Source of the DNA: Cellvibrionaceae bacterium
Lineage (GTDB): Bacteria > Pseudomonadota > Gammaproteobacteria > Pseudomonadales > Cellvibrionaceae
Direction: 5' to 3'
Assembly: GCA_027012915.1 (NCBI GenBank)
Contig: JALUYN010000518.1
Location: forward strand, 1 to 9,412
DNA length: 9,412 nt
Shown piece after piece: positions 1-7,374 of this stretch. Under the pieces are notes generated by a model. That model saw only the letters and a list, made by a program, of their open reading frames with translations. It did not search any database and had not been told where the DNA came from. The position numbers were made by a program, and so were the translations under genes. How positions within the stretch are numbered: the first letter of the stretch is position 1; the number at the start of each line of letters is the position of its first letter.

Positions 1-9
1 AATTCGCTT

Positions 10-26
10 ATTTAGAATGACTAAAT
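10..26. repeat. short interrupted palindrome downstream of the acyl-CoA dehydrogenase
   Basis: The arms ATTTAG (10-15) and CTAAAT (21-26) are perfectly complementary around a 5-base spacer AATGA. The site lies about 80 bases past the stop of the dehydrogenase, next to the window edge. It could be an operator for a gene beyond the edge or simply chance in AT-rich DNA. The stem is too AT-rich and lacks the T-tract of a convincing terminator. No gene could be supported in bases 1-105. Confidence 0.2.
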
Positions 27-105
27 GGCGCTCATTCCGCCTGACTGGGAACAAAAATAGTCTCCAGCAGAAGTATCAGAATTAGTGTTAACAGGCCCTA
101 GCGAG

Positions 106-1911
106 TTAGAACCACTCAGGCTGCATGTCGAAGTTGGTGCTGTCCAATTCGGCATTGAGTTTCGCCCACACATAGATCTCAGGCAATTCCGAATGGAAGA
201 AAAACTTCATAGCTTGCAGTTTACCCTGGTAGAAATGGCGATCTTCCTCATGGGGATCATTTTCCAGCGCCTTCTGAGCAACCAGTGCCTGCTTCAGCCA
301 CAACCAGGCGATCACGATATGACCAAACATATCCAGATATTTCACCGAATTGGAGAATACCAGATCGGGATTATTGGACTGCGTTGCTGCCATCACTGCG
401 TTGGTGGTTTCCTGCAGACAGCTGATTGCCGCTGCCAATTGCTCGCAATACCCGGCCAAACCGTCAACACCGGCCGCGGCATCAATGGTTTTCTGCATCT
501 CGCCGAGACAGGCCTGATAACCGGCAAAACCTTTCATCGGCACTTTGCGGCCCAGCAAATCGAGAGACTGAATACCTGTTGTACCTTCGTGAATCGGGTT
601 CAAACGATTATCACGGTAGAACATTTCAACCGGGTGCTCGTTGGTGTAGCCCGCACCACCCAACACCTGAATGGCGTAATAGTTTGCCTTTGGACCATAC
701 TCAGATGGCCAGCTCTTGATGATTGGCGTCAGAAAGTCCAGCAACAGATGCGCTGCATCGCGCTCTTCCTGAGTCGGTGCCGTTTGCTCGTCATCAGCCA
801 ACTGACTGCCCAGCAACGTCAAGGCATAAGCACCTTCAGAGTATGCCTTTTGGATCAACAACATACGCTTGACGTCCGGATGCTCTACGATATTGACCAT
901 CTTGGATTCGGGGTTTTTCTCGGACAACAGACGCCCCTGCGGACGCTCTTTGGCGTAGTCCAGAGAATACTGGTACCCGGTCAGGGCGGTAATCGCCGCG
1001 GCGGTGCCGACCATGATGCGAGCTTCGTTCATCATGTGGAACATGTAGCGAATACCCTGCCCCTCTTCACCCACCAGGTAGCCTACGGCTCCTTCCTTTT
1101 CGCCAAAATTCAGCGCTGTCGAGGTTTGACCACGGCCACCCATTTTGTGGAACAGCCCAGCCAGAACCACATCATTACGCTCGCCCAGCGAACCGTCATC
1201 GTTCACCAGAAACTTGGGCACAATGAACAGAGAAACCCCTTTAATGCCTTTAGGTGCGCCTTTGACGCGAGCCAGAACCAGATGCACGATATTTTCATTG
1301 AAATCGTGATCACCACCGGAAATGTAAATTTTATTGCCAGTTACGCGGTAACTGCCGTCGTCGCACTTGATCGCGGAAGTAGTCAGATCCGCCAGACCAG
1401 AACCCGCACCCGGCTCTGTCATGGCCATTGTGCCCGCGAAGCGGCCACTGCGCAGCGGTTCAACCCACTTGGTCTTCTGCTCTTCAGTACCGTGGGCATC
1501 GATCAGGTTGGCATTCGCGTTAGTCAAGCCGGTATAACCCAGCATGGTACTGCCCGCAGCGCTCAGATACGCGGTCGCAGCACTGGCAACCACTAACGGT
1601 AACTGCATGCCACCCATGTCGTAATCCGCGGTTGGCGATGCTAAACCAGCGTCAACCACGGCGTCGATGCCTTCCTTGATTTCGTGGGGAAGATCCACTC
1701 GCACGCCATCAAATGTGGGCTGCTGATTGTCCACTTTCATGCGAATCGGCAGAAAGTACTTCTCTGCCACTGTTTTGGCGGTTTCAATTGCCGCATCAAA
1801 GGTCTCGCGATTGTGGTCCTGATAGCGCTCGCGTTTATTCAGACTTTCAACGTCGAACAATTCATAGAGCATAAAATCCAGATCGCGCTGACTTACGATA
1901 GGTGCCGGCAT
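106..1911 (-). CDS. acyl-CoA dehydrogenase, long C-terminally extended (DmdC/FadE-like) type
   Basis: A cytoplasmic FAD enzyme expected to oxidise an acyl-CoA thioester to the trans-2-enoyl-CoA and pass electrons to electron-transfer flavoprotein. The 601 residues match the ~600-residue subgroup rather than the ~380-residue classical enzymes. Order: a short N-terminal extension (about 1-35, MPAPIVSQRDLDFMLYELFD), the helical N-terminal domain (about 40-160), the beta domain with the flavin/substrate signature MTEPGAGSGLADL (164-176), the C-terminal helical domain (about 280-455), then an extra helical domain (about 465-590) typical of this subgroup. The catalytic base is probably Glu442 in NPIHEGTTGIQ. 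The ATG at 1911 is preceded by GAGGA at 1918-1922, six bases away. The substrate is unresolved: the subgroup includes methylmercaptopropionyl-CoA dehydrogenase (DmdC) and many straight-chain acyl-CoA enzymes. No other beta-oxidation gene is visible. It is divergent from an MmyB-type regulator, a possible acyl-responsive controller. Family certain; substrate not. Confidence 0.95.
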   Translation of the reverse strand: MPAPIVSQRDLDFMLYELFDVESLNKRERYQDHNRETFDAAIETAKTVAEKYFLPIRMKVDNQQPTFDGVRVDLPHEIKEGIDAVVDAGLASPTADYDMGGMQLPLVVASAATAYLSAAGSTMLGYTGLTNANANLIDAHGTEEQKTKWVEPLRSGRFAGTMAMTEPGAGSGLADLTTSAIKCDDGSYRVTGNKIYISGGDHDFNENIVHLVLARVKGAPKGIKGVSLFIVPKFLVNDDGSLGERNDVVLAGLFHKMGGRGQTSTALNFGEKEGAVGYLVGEEGQGIRYMFHMMNEARIMVGTAAAITALTGYQYSLDYAKERPQGRLLSEKNPESKMVNIVEHPDVKRMLLIQKAYSEGAYALTLLGSQLADDEQTAPTQEERDAAHLLLDFLTPIIKSWPSEYGPKANYYAIQVLGGAGYTNEHPVEMFYRDNRLNPIHEGTTGIQSLDLLGRKVPMKGFAGYQACLGEMQKTIDAAAGVDGLAGYCEQLAAAISCLQETTNAVMAATQSNNPDLVFSNSVKYLDMFGHIVIAWLWLKQALVAQKALENDPHEEDRHFYQGKLQAMKFFFHSELPEIYVWAKLNAELDSTNFDMQPEWF

Positions 1912-1975
1912 AACAATTCCTCAAAATCAGGTTTACTTATTAATCGCAGCCATTGTGTCCATAACCGCAATTGCC

Positions 1976-1996
1976 TACCATTACGTCGCTGGTAAT
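1976..1996. promoter_or_regulatory. candidate operator between the dehydrogenase and the XRE regulator
   Basis: Two nested inverted repeats lie in the 126-bp divergent spacer: TACCA (1976-1980) with TGGTA (1990-1994), and ATTAC (1980-1984) with GTAAT (1992-1996). They sit 42 bases upstream of the regulator ATG and 65 bases upstream of the dehydrogenase ATG, suitable for a dyad-binding XRE protein acting on both genes. The assignment is positional inference. The arms are short and no second copy was found in the window. I could not pick convincing -35/-10 pairs for either gene in the spacer. Confidence 0.25.
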
Positions 1997-2037
1997 ATTA
2001 AATTGTCCTCCAATCCCAACCGGAACCGCCTCGTTTC

Positions 2038-2871
2038 ATGGATTCCTCACACACTTCCCACGCCTTCTCCCGACTGCTCAAGTTCTGGCGCGGCGTGCAC
2101 AAAATCAGCCAGGAAGCCCTGGCACTGAGACTGGATTCATCGGCAAGGCATATCAGCTTTTTGGAAAACGGTCGCGCTCACCCCAGCAAAGAAATGGTCG
2201 AGAAGATTGCCAACGAGCTGCAATTGGGCTCACGGGACAAGAGCCACCTGATGGTATCAGCCGGCTATATCCCCCCCTCGGAAACTGTGGATTTTCAATC
2301 CGATGAGATGAAATGGCTGCGCAACGCCATGATCATGACGCTGAAGTCATTAGACCCCTACCCGGCAACACTCAGCGGTACTCATGGCAATATCCTAATG
2401 GTCAACAAGGGCTGGGTCGGTTTCTTCCGCCAGAGCCACACCCAGGAGCAACTCAACGCCGTTACCAACCACTTCGAATTTATGTTCGATCTCATGGGCG
2501 GAGAAGAGCTCACAGAGAACTGGAAGAACACTCTGTCGGTAGTATTGATGTCGCTAACACAGAATGTACTGATGGCCGATGAAGACTACCCTGCAATCTG
2601 GCATCGCCTGACCAGCCACCCGGACCTGCCCACCGACTGGCAACAACGCGCCGCGCAACTGGAGCCCATGGCCAGCTATCGGGTTCAAATTTCCATGCAG
2701 GGACAATTGCGGAATTTCTATAACATCAGCCAGAGCGTGGGGGCTACCGGGCCTAACGCCTACGTTTCCGAGCCACATTTATTCACCACCACGCTGTATC
2801 CGGAAGACCAATCGGAAGACCTTTCCGGATTGGTGACTGACGATTTAACGCACCCGCTACTGTTCTACTAA
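2038..2871 (+). CDS. XRE-family transcriptional regulator with MmyB-like ligand-binding domain
   Basis: A 277-residue DNA-binding regulator. Residues about 10-64 form a Cro/C1-type helix-turn-helix (ISQEALALRLDSSARHISFLENGRAHPSKEMV region). The phrasing RHISFLENGR..PS.EMV followed by SAGYIPP is characteristic of the MmyB-like group. Residues about 90-270 fit the PAS-like MmyB ligand domain, including DPYPATLSGTHGNILMVNKGW. Structural work on that family has found a bound fatty acid, so an acyl ligand is plausible but not shown here. The ATG at 2038 has only a weak upstream purine run (CCGGAA), so translation may be modest or the mRNA nearly leaderless. No better in-frame start is evident, and the helix-turn-helix begins only about ten residues in. 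The gene is divergent from the acyl-CoA dehydrogenase, suggesting local control of that gene and autoregulation. It ends 16 bp from the convergent kinase stop, with no visible terminator between. Confidence 0.9.
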   Translation: MDSSHTSHAFSRLLKFWRGVHKISQEALALRLDSSARHISFLENGRAHPSKEMVEKIANELQLGSRDKSHLMVSAGYIPPSETVDFQSDEMKWLRNAMIMTLKSLDPYPATLSGTHGNILMVNKGWVGFFRQSHTQEQLNAVTNHFEFMFDLMGGEELTENWKNTLSVVLMSLTQNVLMADEDYPAIWHRLTSHPDLPTDWQQRAAQLEPMASYRVQISMQGQLRNFYNISQSVGATGPNAYVSEPHLFTTTLYPEDQSEDLSGLVTDDLTHPLLFY

Positions 2872-2887
2872 TCAAGCGACAAGAAGT

Positions 2888-5800
2888 TTAAAGTCCATTT
2901 TTGAAGGCTGTGAGGGTGTGTTGGAGAATGTTGCTTAAGCGATCATGCAGCTGCGGCAGGCGTTGAACCTCTCCTGCCTTGCCGGCCTGCTCAAGCTCTA
3001 GCGCCGATTGTCGGAGCTGCTCTGCACTGAGATTCGCAGCTACCCCCTTGATGGCATGCGCTTTGGAGATCGCCGACTCTACATCTGCCACAGATACCGC
3101 TTTCTTCAGTTCCTCAGCGAGCACCGGAGCATTGCTCAGAAACATATCCAGCAATACATGCAAGCGGTCCTCGCGACCTTTCACGCGCTTCAGAGCCGCG
3201 TCGCGATCCCACAATGGGCGAGCCTCATCCACAGCGGGCGCGTCGCCTCCAGTTTCAGCGACCCACTCAGCTCTTTGAGACAGAGGCGCACCACGATCCA
3301 GCAGCCAATGCACCACACGCTCCTCAACCACATCCTGGTCCACTGGCTTACTGAGATAATCATCCATGCCACAACCCAGGCATTTATCACGATCACCCTT
3401 CATGGCATTAGCGGTCATAGCCACAATCGGCACTGCGCGATATCGCTCACCGGCAGCGCCATCGCGAATGGCGCGAGTGGTTTCATAACCGTCCATACGC
3501 GGCATCTGACAATCCATAAACACCGCGCCGTAGTACTCCTCCCCCGACGGTTCATTAAGGACCCGCAAGGCATCAACGCCGTTTTCTGCGACAGCACTGG
3601 GCAAGCCCAGCTCATCAAGAATCCCTCTCACTACCGCCTGATTCACCGGATTGTCTTCGACAATCAGCACCCTGACACCCTTCGGCCAGCGGTCTGAGGT
3701 AACACAAGCCTCCGACCTAATAGGTTTCAATTCTTGCACCGGCTGCACCTTACGCCGCGATGGAGGCTTACACTCCGGCAAATCACCTGCGCCGCCAAGC
3801 GCGCTGGCCAAAGCCCCAGACAAATCATTCAGTGTCGCAGGCTTGGGAAAATGCGTATTAAAGCCGATCTCGACCAAGCGCGCCTGATCATCACGTCCGC
3901 CAATCGCGTTCATCAATACCAACGATAGATCTTCATAGCGCTCGTCACTGCGAATAGCGGCCCCCAATTCGAGACCGTTGACGTTGGGCATTACCATATC
4001 AATCAATGCAACCTGAAATGGCGGCTTGCCGTTAAGCTCGCGACTGTTCAACAGATTCAGGGCCTGCGTAGCACTTTCGGCTTCCGCTACCTGCGCCCCC
4101 CACAATTCTAACTGACTGCGCAGCACGCAGCGGCTGTTCTCGTTATCGTCCACCACCAGAATGGATACATCCCCCAAACTGGTATCGGGCACCACCGGTT
4201 TCTGCTGGGCGGCGGGTTCGAGCTCCAAGGTAAATCGAAAACAGCTGCCGCGGCCCTGCTCACTGGCAACAGATATTTCACCCCCCATCAACTCACAGAG
4301 CTGACGGACAATCGCCAACCCCAAGCCAGTGCCGCCATAGCGCCGCGTGGTCGATGAATCCAGCTGATCAAATAAACCGAATATGCTCTCGATCTTCTCC
4401 TCCGGTATACCAATACCGGTATCTTCTACAGAGCAACTCAAACGCAGTCGTCGATCGCGCCCTTCGGCCAGGCGCGCGCGAATCACCACCTCACCTTCAT
4501 CGGTAAACTTTATCGCGTTGCCTACCAGGTTCGACAGAATCTGGCGAATGCGCCCAGGGTCACCCTTGACCATAGACTGACGCACACCGCTGAAATCAAG
4601 AACAAACTCTAGCCCCTTGTCCTGAGCATGACTGGCCTCGAACTCCGCAAAATCTCCCAGCATTTTCACCAGATCAAACTCGATACTCTCGATATCCAGT
4701 TTGCCAGCTTCAATCTTGGAAAAATCCAAAATGTCGTTAATGATCCCCAACAGAGACTCCGCACTGGTAATGGCCAACCCCACTTGATGCTGCTGGCTGG
4801 CACTGAGCTGCCCACGGGACAACAGACCCAGCATACCCAAAACGCCATTCATGGGCGTGCGAATTTCATGGCTCATGCTGGCCAGAAACTCGCTTTTGGC
4901 CTTGGCGCCAGCCTCGGCGGCATTCTTGGCCTGAATCAGCTCCAGCTCAGCTTTTTTGCGCGCAGTGATATCCAGGTGAGTGCCAATCATACGAGCCGGG
5001 GTCCCGAACTCGTCGTACTCCACAACCTTTCCAGTATCCAAAGCCCAGACCCAATGCCCCTGCTTATGGCGCAGGCGTACTTCACACTCGTAGAAATCCA
5101 GCTCGCCATTGAGATGACTTTCGAGCAGTGCATCCGAACGTCTGAGATCCATGGGATGTGCTTTTTCGCTCCAGGTATCCAGAGACATGGGTTGCAAGTC
5201 CTCCAGGCGATACCCAATCATTTCCGCCCAGCGCTCATTGACTTCAAAACCGCGAGTTTTGATATTCCAATCCCACACCCCCACCGAAGCGCTATCGACC
5301 ACCATTTGCAGCCGCTCACGGTTCTCGTTCAGGTCCTGCTCGTACTGAAGACGCGCCTCCAACATCCGCTGAAAATTATCAGCCAGATTGCCAATCTCGT
5401 TGTTGGCATCCACATCAAATGACTGCCCCCACTCACCCTCTGCAGCGCGATCGCTGATTCGCGCCAATTTCAGCAAGGGTTCAGTAAGTTTTCGTGAGAA
5501 ATTTACGGTAAATACGATGACAATCAATGCCGCTACTGCGACCAACACGCCCATAATCTCTGCTAACCGGGCGGCTGGCTCCAGCGCCTGAGCCTCATTC
5601 ACCTCGGACACCAGCAACCAGTTCACCTCACCCACCGAAACTTCGCTGGCAATACCAATTACTCTATTCCCCCAAGGACCTTCATAACCCAACAGTACAG
5701 TCCCCAGATCACTGCCCACAAAGCCAGTACTGACCGTACTCAAGGCAGACGAAGACCGCTTGGCCAGCCAATTCCGGTACATCTCGGTGTCAATTCTCTT

Positions 5801-6583
5801 AACCAGCGCTTCTTCTTCGTCATGCAACGCCGTGCGCATTAAACCGTCGACCCCCACCAGATAATTAGACGCCGCTCTTTCCCCATAATCGCGCCCGTGC
5901 TGAAGGGAGTTTTGCACTCTGTCCAGCCGCACCTGCATGGCCAGAACCCCCGCTATCTCGCCGCGATCATTGCGCACCGGCGCCGTCAAGAAAGCGCTGA
6001 GTAAATCACCGGATGGGGCGTAGCGTTCGAAATCCGAAAATACCGTATCGCCCGATTCAAGGCTCTTGACCACACTTTGAGCAAAACGTGTTGCGGCGTA
6101 GGGACCATTGCGCAGATTGGTCCCCAGATCCACTTCCTTGGCGAGAGAAAATAGAATATTGCCATGCACATCCACCAGGAACAGATCGTAGATGTAGTCG
6201 TAGGAAAGCCACTGATTTTCGAAGAAAGCCTGGTCCGGCGCAGTGACGTTGCGCCACTGCTGCGACCCAACAAATTCAGCGGTATTCAAATCACTGATTT
6301 CACGCGCCTCTATCAAACGCTGCAGCAACGACAGAGTCACCGGACTGCGCGACAGGCGCGCAATATCCATAAACCTATAGTCTGCCCAGCTTCGAATAAA
6401 CTTCACATGCTCCGCTGAAGTCTGCCGCAGACGATCAACGGCCATATCCTTGAGGCTGCCGCTGGCCATTTGATAGCCAACCACTGCCAGACCAATCAAT
6501 GGCACCAGCGAAATCACCAACAGCCAGCCAACCATCTGGTCGCGAATGGAACCGTAGCCAGTAGTGGAATCTGAGCGACTCAT
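2888..6583 (-). CDS. hybrid sensor histidine kinase (dCache-like, HAMP, PAS, HisKA, HATPase, REC, REC, Hpt)
   Basis: A 1231-residue inner-membrane phosphorelay kinase. Membrane segments at about 17-38 and 342-361 flank a ~300-residue periplasmic region resembling dCache sensors (LFLVDVHGNILFS, then DLGTNLRNGPYAATRFAQ). Then come HAMP (about 360-415), a PAS/PAC domain (about 422-545), a coiled linker, and HisKA with phosphoacceptor His572 (ASMSHEIRTPMNG). The HATPase has an N-box at NLVGNAIKFT (685-694), G1 DTGIGI (721-726) and G2 GTGLGL (751-756). Receiver 1 (about 806-930) has Asp812, Asp813, Asp862 and Lys914, but Asn892 where Thr/Ser is normal. Receiver 2 (about 970-1095) is canonical: Glu976, Asp977, Asp1024, Thr1057, Lys1079. 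The Hpt domain has His1176 (HAIKGVAANLS). All parts of an internal His-Asp-His relay are present, but no separate response regulator is adjacent, so the output protein must be encoded elsewhere. The ATG at 6583 has a weak Shine-Dalgarno; the first membrane segment follows at once, supporting this start. The signal sensed is unknown. Confidence 0.95.
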   Translation of the reverse strand: MSRSDSTTGYGSIRDQMVGWLLVISLVPLIGLAVVGYQMASGSLKDMAVDRLRQTSAEHVKFIRSWADYRFMDIARLSRSPVTLSLLQRLIEAREISDLNTAEFVGSQQWRNVTAPDQAFFENQWLSYDYIYDLFLVDVHGNILFSLAKEVDLGTNLRNGPYAATRFAQSVVKSLESGDTVFSDFERYAPSGDLLSAFLTAPVRNDRGEIAGVLAMQVRLDRVQNSLQHGRDYGERAASNYLVGVDGLMRTALHDEEEALVKRIDTEMYRNWLAKRSSSALSTVSTGFVGSDLGTVLLGYEGPWGNRVIGIASEVSVGEVNWLLVSEVNEAQALEPAARLAEIMGVLVAVAALIVIVFTVNFSRKLTEPLLKLARISDRAAEGEWGQSFDVDANNEIGNLADNFQRMLEARLQYEQDLNENRERLQMVVDSASVGVWDWNIKTRGFEVNERWAEMIGYRLEDLQPMSLDTWSEKAHPMDLRRSDALLESHLNGELDFYECEVRLRHKQGHWVWALDTGKVVEYDEFGTPARMIGTHLDITARKKAELELIQAKNAAEAGAKAKSEFLASMSHEIRTPMNGVLGMLGLLSRGQLSASQQHQVGLAITSAESLLGIINDILDFSKIEAGKLDIESIEFDLVKMLGDFAEFEASHAQDKGLEFVLDFSGVRQSMVKGDPGRIRQILSNLVGNAIKFTDEGEVVIRARLAEGRDRRLRLSCSVEDTGIGIPEEKIESIFGLFDQLDSSTTRRYGGTGLGLAIVRQLCELMGGEISVASEQGRGSCFRFTLELEPAAQQKPVVPDTSLGDVSILVVDDNENSRCVLRSQLELWGAQVAEAESATQALNLLNSRELNGKPPFQVALIDMVMPNVNGLELGAAIRSDERYEDLSLVLMNAIGGRDDQARLVEIGFNTHFPKPATLNDLSGALASALGGAGDLPECKPPSRRKVQPVQELKPIRSEACVTSDRWPKGVRVLIVEDNPVNQAVVRGILDELGLPSAVAENGVDALRVLNEPSGEEYYGAVFMDCQMPRMDGYETTRAIRDGAAGERYRAVPIVAMTANAMKGDRDKCLGCGMDDYLSKPVDQDVVEERVVHWLLDRGAPLSQRAEWVAETGGDAPAVDEARPLWDRDAALKRVKGREDRLHVLLDMFLSNAPVLAEELKKAVSVADVESAISKAHAIKGVAANLSAEQLRQSALELEQAGKAGEVQRLPQLHDRLSNILQHTLTAFKNGL

Positions 6584-6684
6584 AAACGGCGGGCCTTAGC
6601 CATTACCTTAATAGGGGAAAAACACGAACTAGAGAAATAATACATGGCGCTCAATAGATACTATCACCCACTAAAGATAGCAGG

Positions 6685-6690
6685 ATTATA
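6685..6690 (-). promoter_or_regulatory. candidate -10 box for the hybrid kinase gene
   Basis: Read on the minus strand this is a perfect TATAAT, about 100 bases upstream of the kinase ATG. The hexamer 17 bases further upstream (CGTAGT on the minus strand) is a poor -35, so activator help or a chance match are both possible. A start near 6678 would give a leader of roughly 95 bases. Confidence 0.3.
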
Positions 6691-6787
6691 GCGTCATGTA
6701 GCTAGCGACTACGTTTGAACGTTGGCAGGGGCGTAGGGATTGCTGTTTTTTGGGGAATGATAGGGATGTGAGCCCTCTGCCTGCGTG

Positions 6788-6835
6788 ACGAGGTTCCCGC
6801 TTTCGCCGGAATGACGAGGGGATGCGGGAATGACG
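6788..6835. repeat. degenerate REP-like palindromic element
   Basis: TTCCCGC (6794-6800) and GCCGGAA (6805-6811) form a stem with one mismatch around a TTTC loop. GGAATGACG follows twice, at 6808-6816 and 6827-6835, 19 bases apart. The pattern, GTCATTCC-GGCGAAAGCGGGAA on the other strand, is the common extragenic repeat style of many proteobacteria (a core CCCGCGAAAGCGGG flanked by GTCATTCC/GGAATGAC). Together with the hairpin at 6868-6887, which has the same loop and core, it looks like a decayed pair of repeats. Copy number in the genome cannot be judged from one window. Confidence 0.5.
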
Positions 6836-6867
6836 GGCGGGTACCGACAATAACTTAAGAAAACCTT

Positions 6868-6887
6868 ATCCCCGCGAAAGCGGGGAT
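6868..6887 (-). terminator. GC-rich hairpin, probable terminator of the sigma-factor operon
   Basis: ATCCCCGC (6868-6875) and GCGGGGAT (6880-6887) form a perfect 8-bp stem closed by a tetraloop (TTTC on the minus strand, GAAA on the plus). It lies about 35 bases past the stop of the DUF3106-like gene in the direction of transcription. On the minus strand it is followed by AAGGTTTTCTT, an interrupted T-run, so it may act as a modest intrinsic terminator. Its core equals that of the nearby REP-like element, so a repeat origin is likely. Confidence 0.5.
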
Positions 6888-6921
6888 CTAGGCGGACAAC
6901 AACCAGGGCAATGGAACCCTT

Positions 6922-7362
6922 CTAGTTCTTGCCTGACGATTTTTTCAAAGCCCGTCGCTGTTCGGGCGTCATATCTTTCCATCGCTGCTTTAATCGCCGC
7001 TGCTGCTCCGGGGGCAACTGCTTGAAGCGTTCGATATTCTGCCGCAACTGCCGACGCTGTTCGGGAGACATTTCTTCCAGTTCGGAACTCATTTGCCGAA
7101 CTCGATTGCGCTGCTCGGGCGTCATTTTGCGCCACTGCTTCATGCGCTTAAGCACCTGTTCACGCTGCTCCGGGGTCATAGTGCGCAGTCGCTCGGCGCG
7201 CTCACGCACCTTGTGCTTCTGCTGAGGAGTAAGTGAATCCCAGCGGGATTCCACCGACTTGAGCGCTCGCCGCTCATCCTCACTGAGGTCCTGCCAATCC
7301 TGCCCCTGCACCAGACCACTAAGCAGTAGGCCAATCGTTACAACCAACAATCGTTTCAGCAC
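6922..7362 (-). CDS. exported basic helical-repeat protein, DUF3106-like
   Basis: A 146-residue protein of unknown function. Residues 1-20 (MLKRLLVVTIGLLLSGLVQG) are a signal peptide, so the mature part should be periplasmic. It consists almost entirely of amphipathic repeats headed by (L/M)(T/S/P)PEQR: heads at residues 26, 44, 62, 80, 98 and 116 are exactly 18 apart, with a last one at 131. The protein has about 34 Lys/Arg against 20 Asp/Glu, so it is strongly basic. The start is GTG at 7362, with AAGGAG six bases upstream at 7369-7374. The longer in-frame ATG at 7431 would bury the signal peptide behind 23 residues and run deep into the previous gene. It follows the membrane-protein gene by 10 bases as last gene of the operon. 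The TPEQR repeats and the place after a sigma factor and a DUF3619-like gene match my recollection of the DUF3106 family. A role in envelope sensing is inference. Confidence 0.85.
   Translation of the reverse strand: MLKRLLVVTIGLLLSGLVQGQDWQDLSEDERRALKSVESRWDSLTPQQKHKVRERAERLRTMTPEQREQVLKRMKQWRKMTPEQRNRVRQMSSELEEMSPEQRRQLRQNIERFKQLPPEQQRRLKQRWKDMTPEQRRALKKSSGKN
6940..7287 (-). repeat. 54-bp-period coding repeats in the DUF3106-like gene
   Basis: The 18-residue protein periodicity appears as diverged 54-base units. On the plus strand the recurring marker is a CGCTG(C/T)TC(G/C)GG-type block (anticoding Pro-Glu-Gln-Arg), seen near 6960, 7059, 7110 and 7165. Codons differ between units, so selection seems to preserve the protein pattern; recent DNA duplication is unlikely. 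Confidence 0.6.
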
Positions 7363-7368
7363 ATTTGA

Positions 7369-7374
7369 CTCCTT
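7369..7374 (-). promoter_or_regulatory. Shine-Dalgarno deciding the GTG start of the DUF3106-like gene
   Basis: AAGGAG on the minus strand, six bases before GTG at 7362. It overlaps the TAA stop (7373-7375) of the upstream gene, suggesting translational coupling. Confidence 0.75.

Larger units (their letters stand above)
6584..6921. other. intergenic region between the kinase and the sigma-factor operon
   Basis: A 338-bp stretch with no supportable gene. From the kinase side it holds the kinase leader with a candidate -10 box (6685-6690), an unassigned stretch at about 6715-6785, a degenerate REP-like element (6788-6835) and a strong hairpin (6868-6887) just past the last gene of the operon to the right. 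The GTAG...CTAC dyad at 6698-6712 overlaps the region upstream of the -10 box. It has only 4-bp arms and may be chance. Confidence 0.6.

Noticed and set aside
17..85. Short plus-strand frame (ATG at 17, stop at 83-85) at the left edge
   Set aside because: Only 22 codons, with no ribosome-binding site or recognisable similarity. It could be the tail of a longer gene entering from the left, but nothing supports that.
85..1596. A 503-codon open frame on the plus strand
   Set aside because: It is antisense to the acyl-CoA dehydrogenase, whose full family motifs are on the minus strand. The plus-strand translation shows no recognisable domain, and its length comes from codon bias of the true gene.
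3008..3697. A 229-codon plus-strand frame opposite the kinase C-terminus
   Set aside because: It is antisense to receiver 2 and the Hpt, which are clearly coding. It has His/Arg-rich composition and no domain.
4628..5422. A 264-codon plus-strand frame opposite the PAS/HisKA part of the kinase
   Set aside because: It is a shadow of the kinase gene, with no motif and no plausible ribosome-binding site context.
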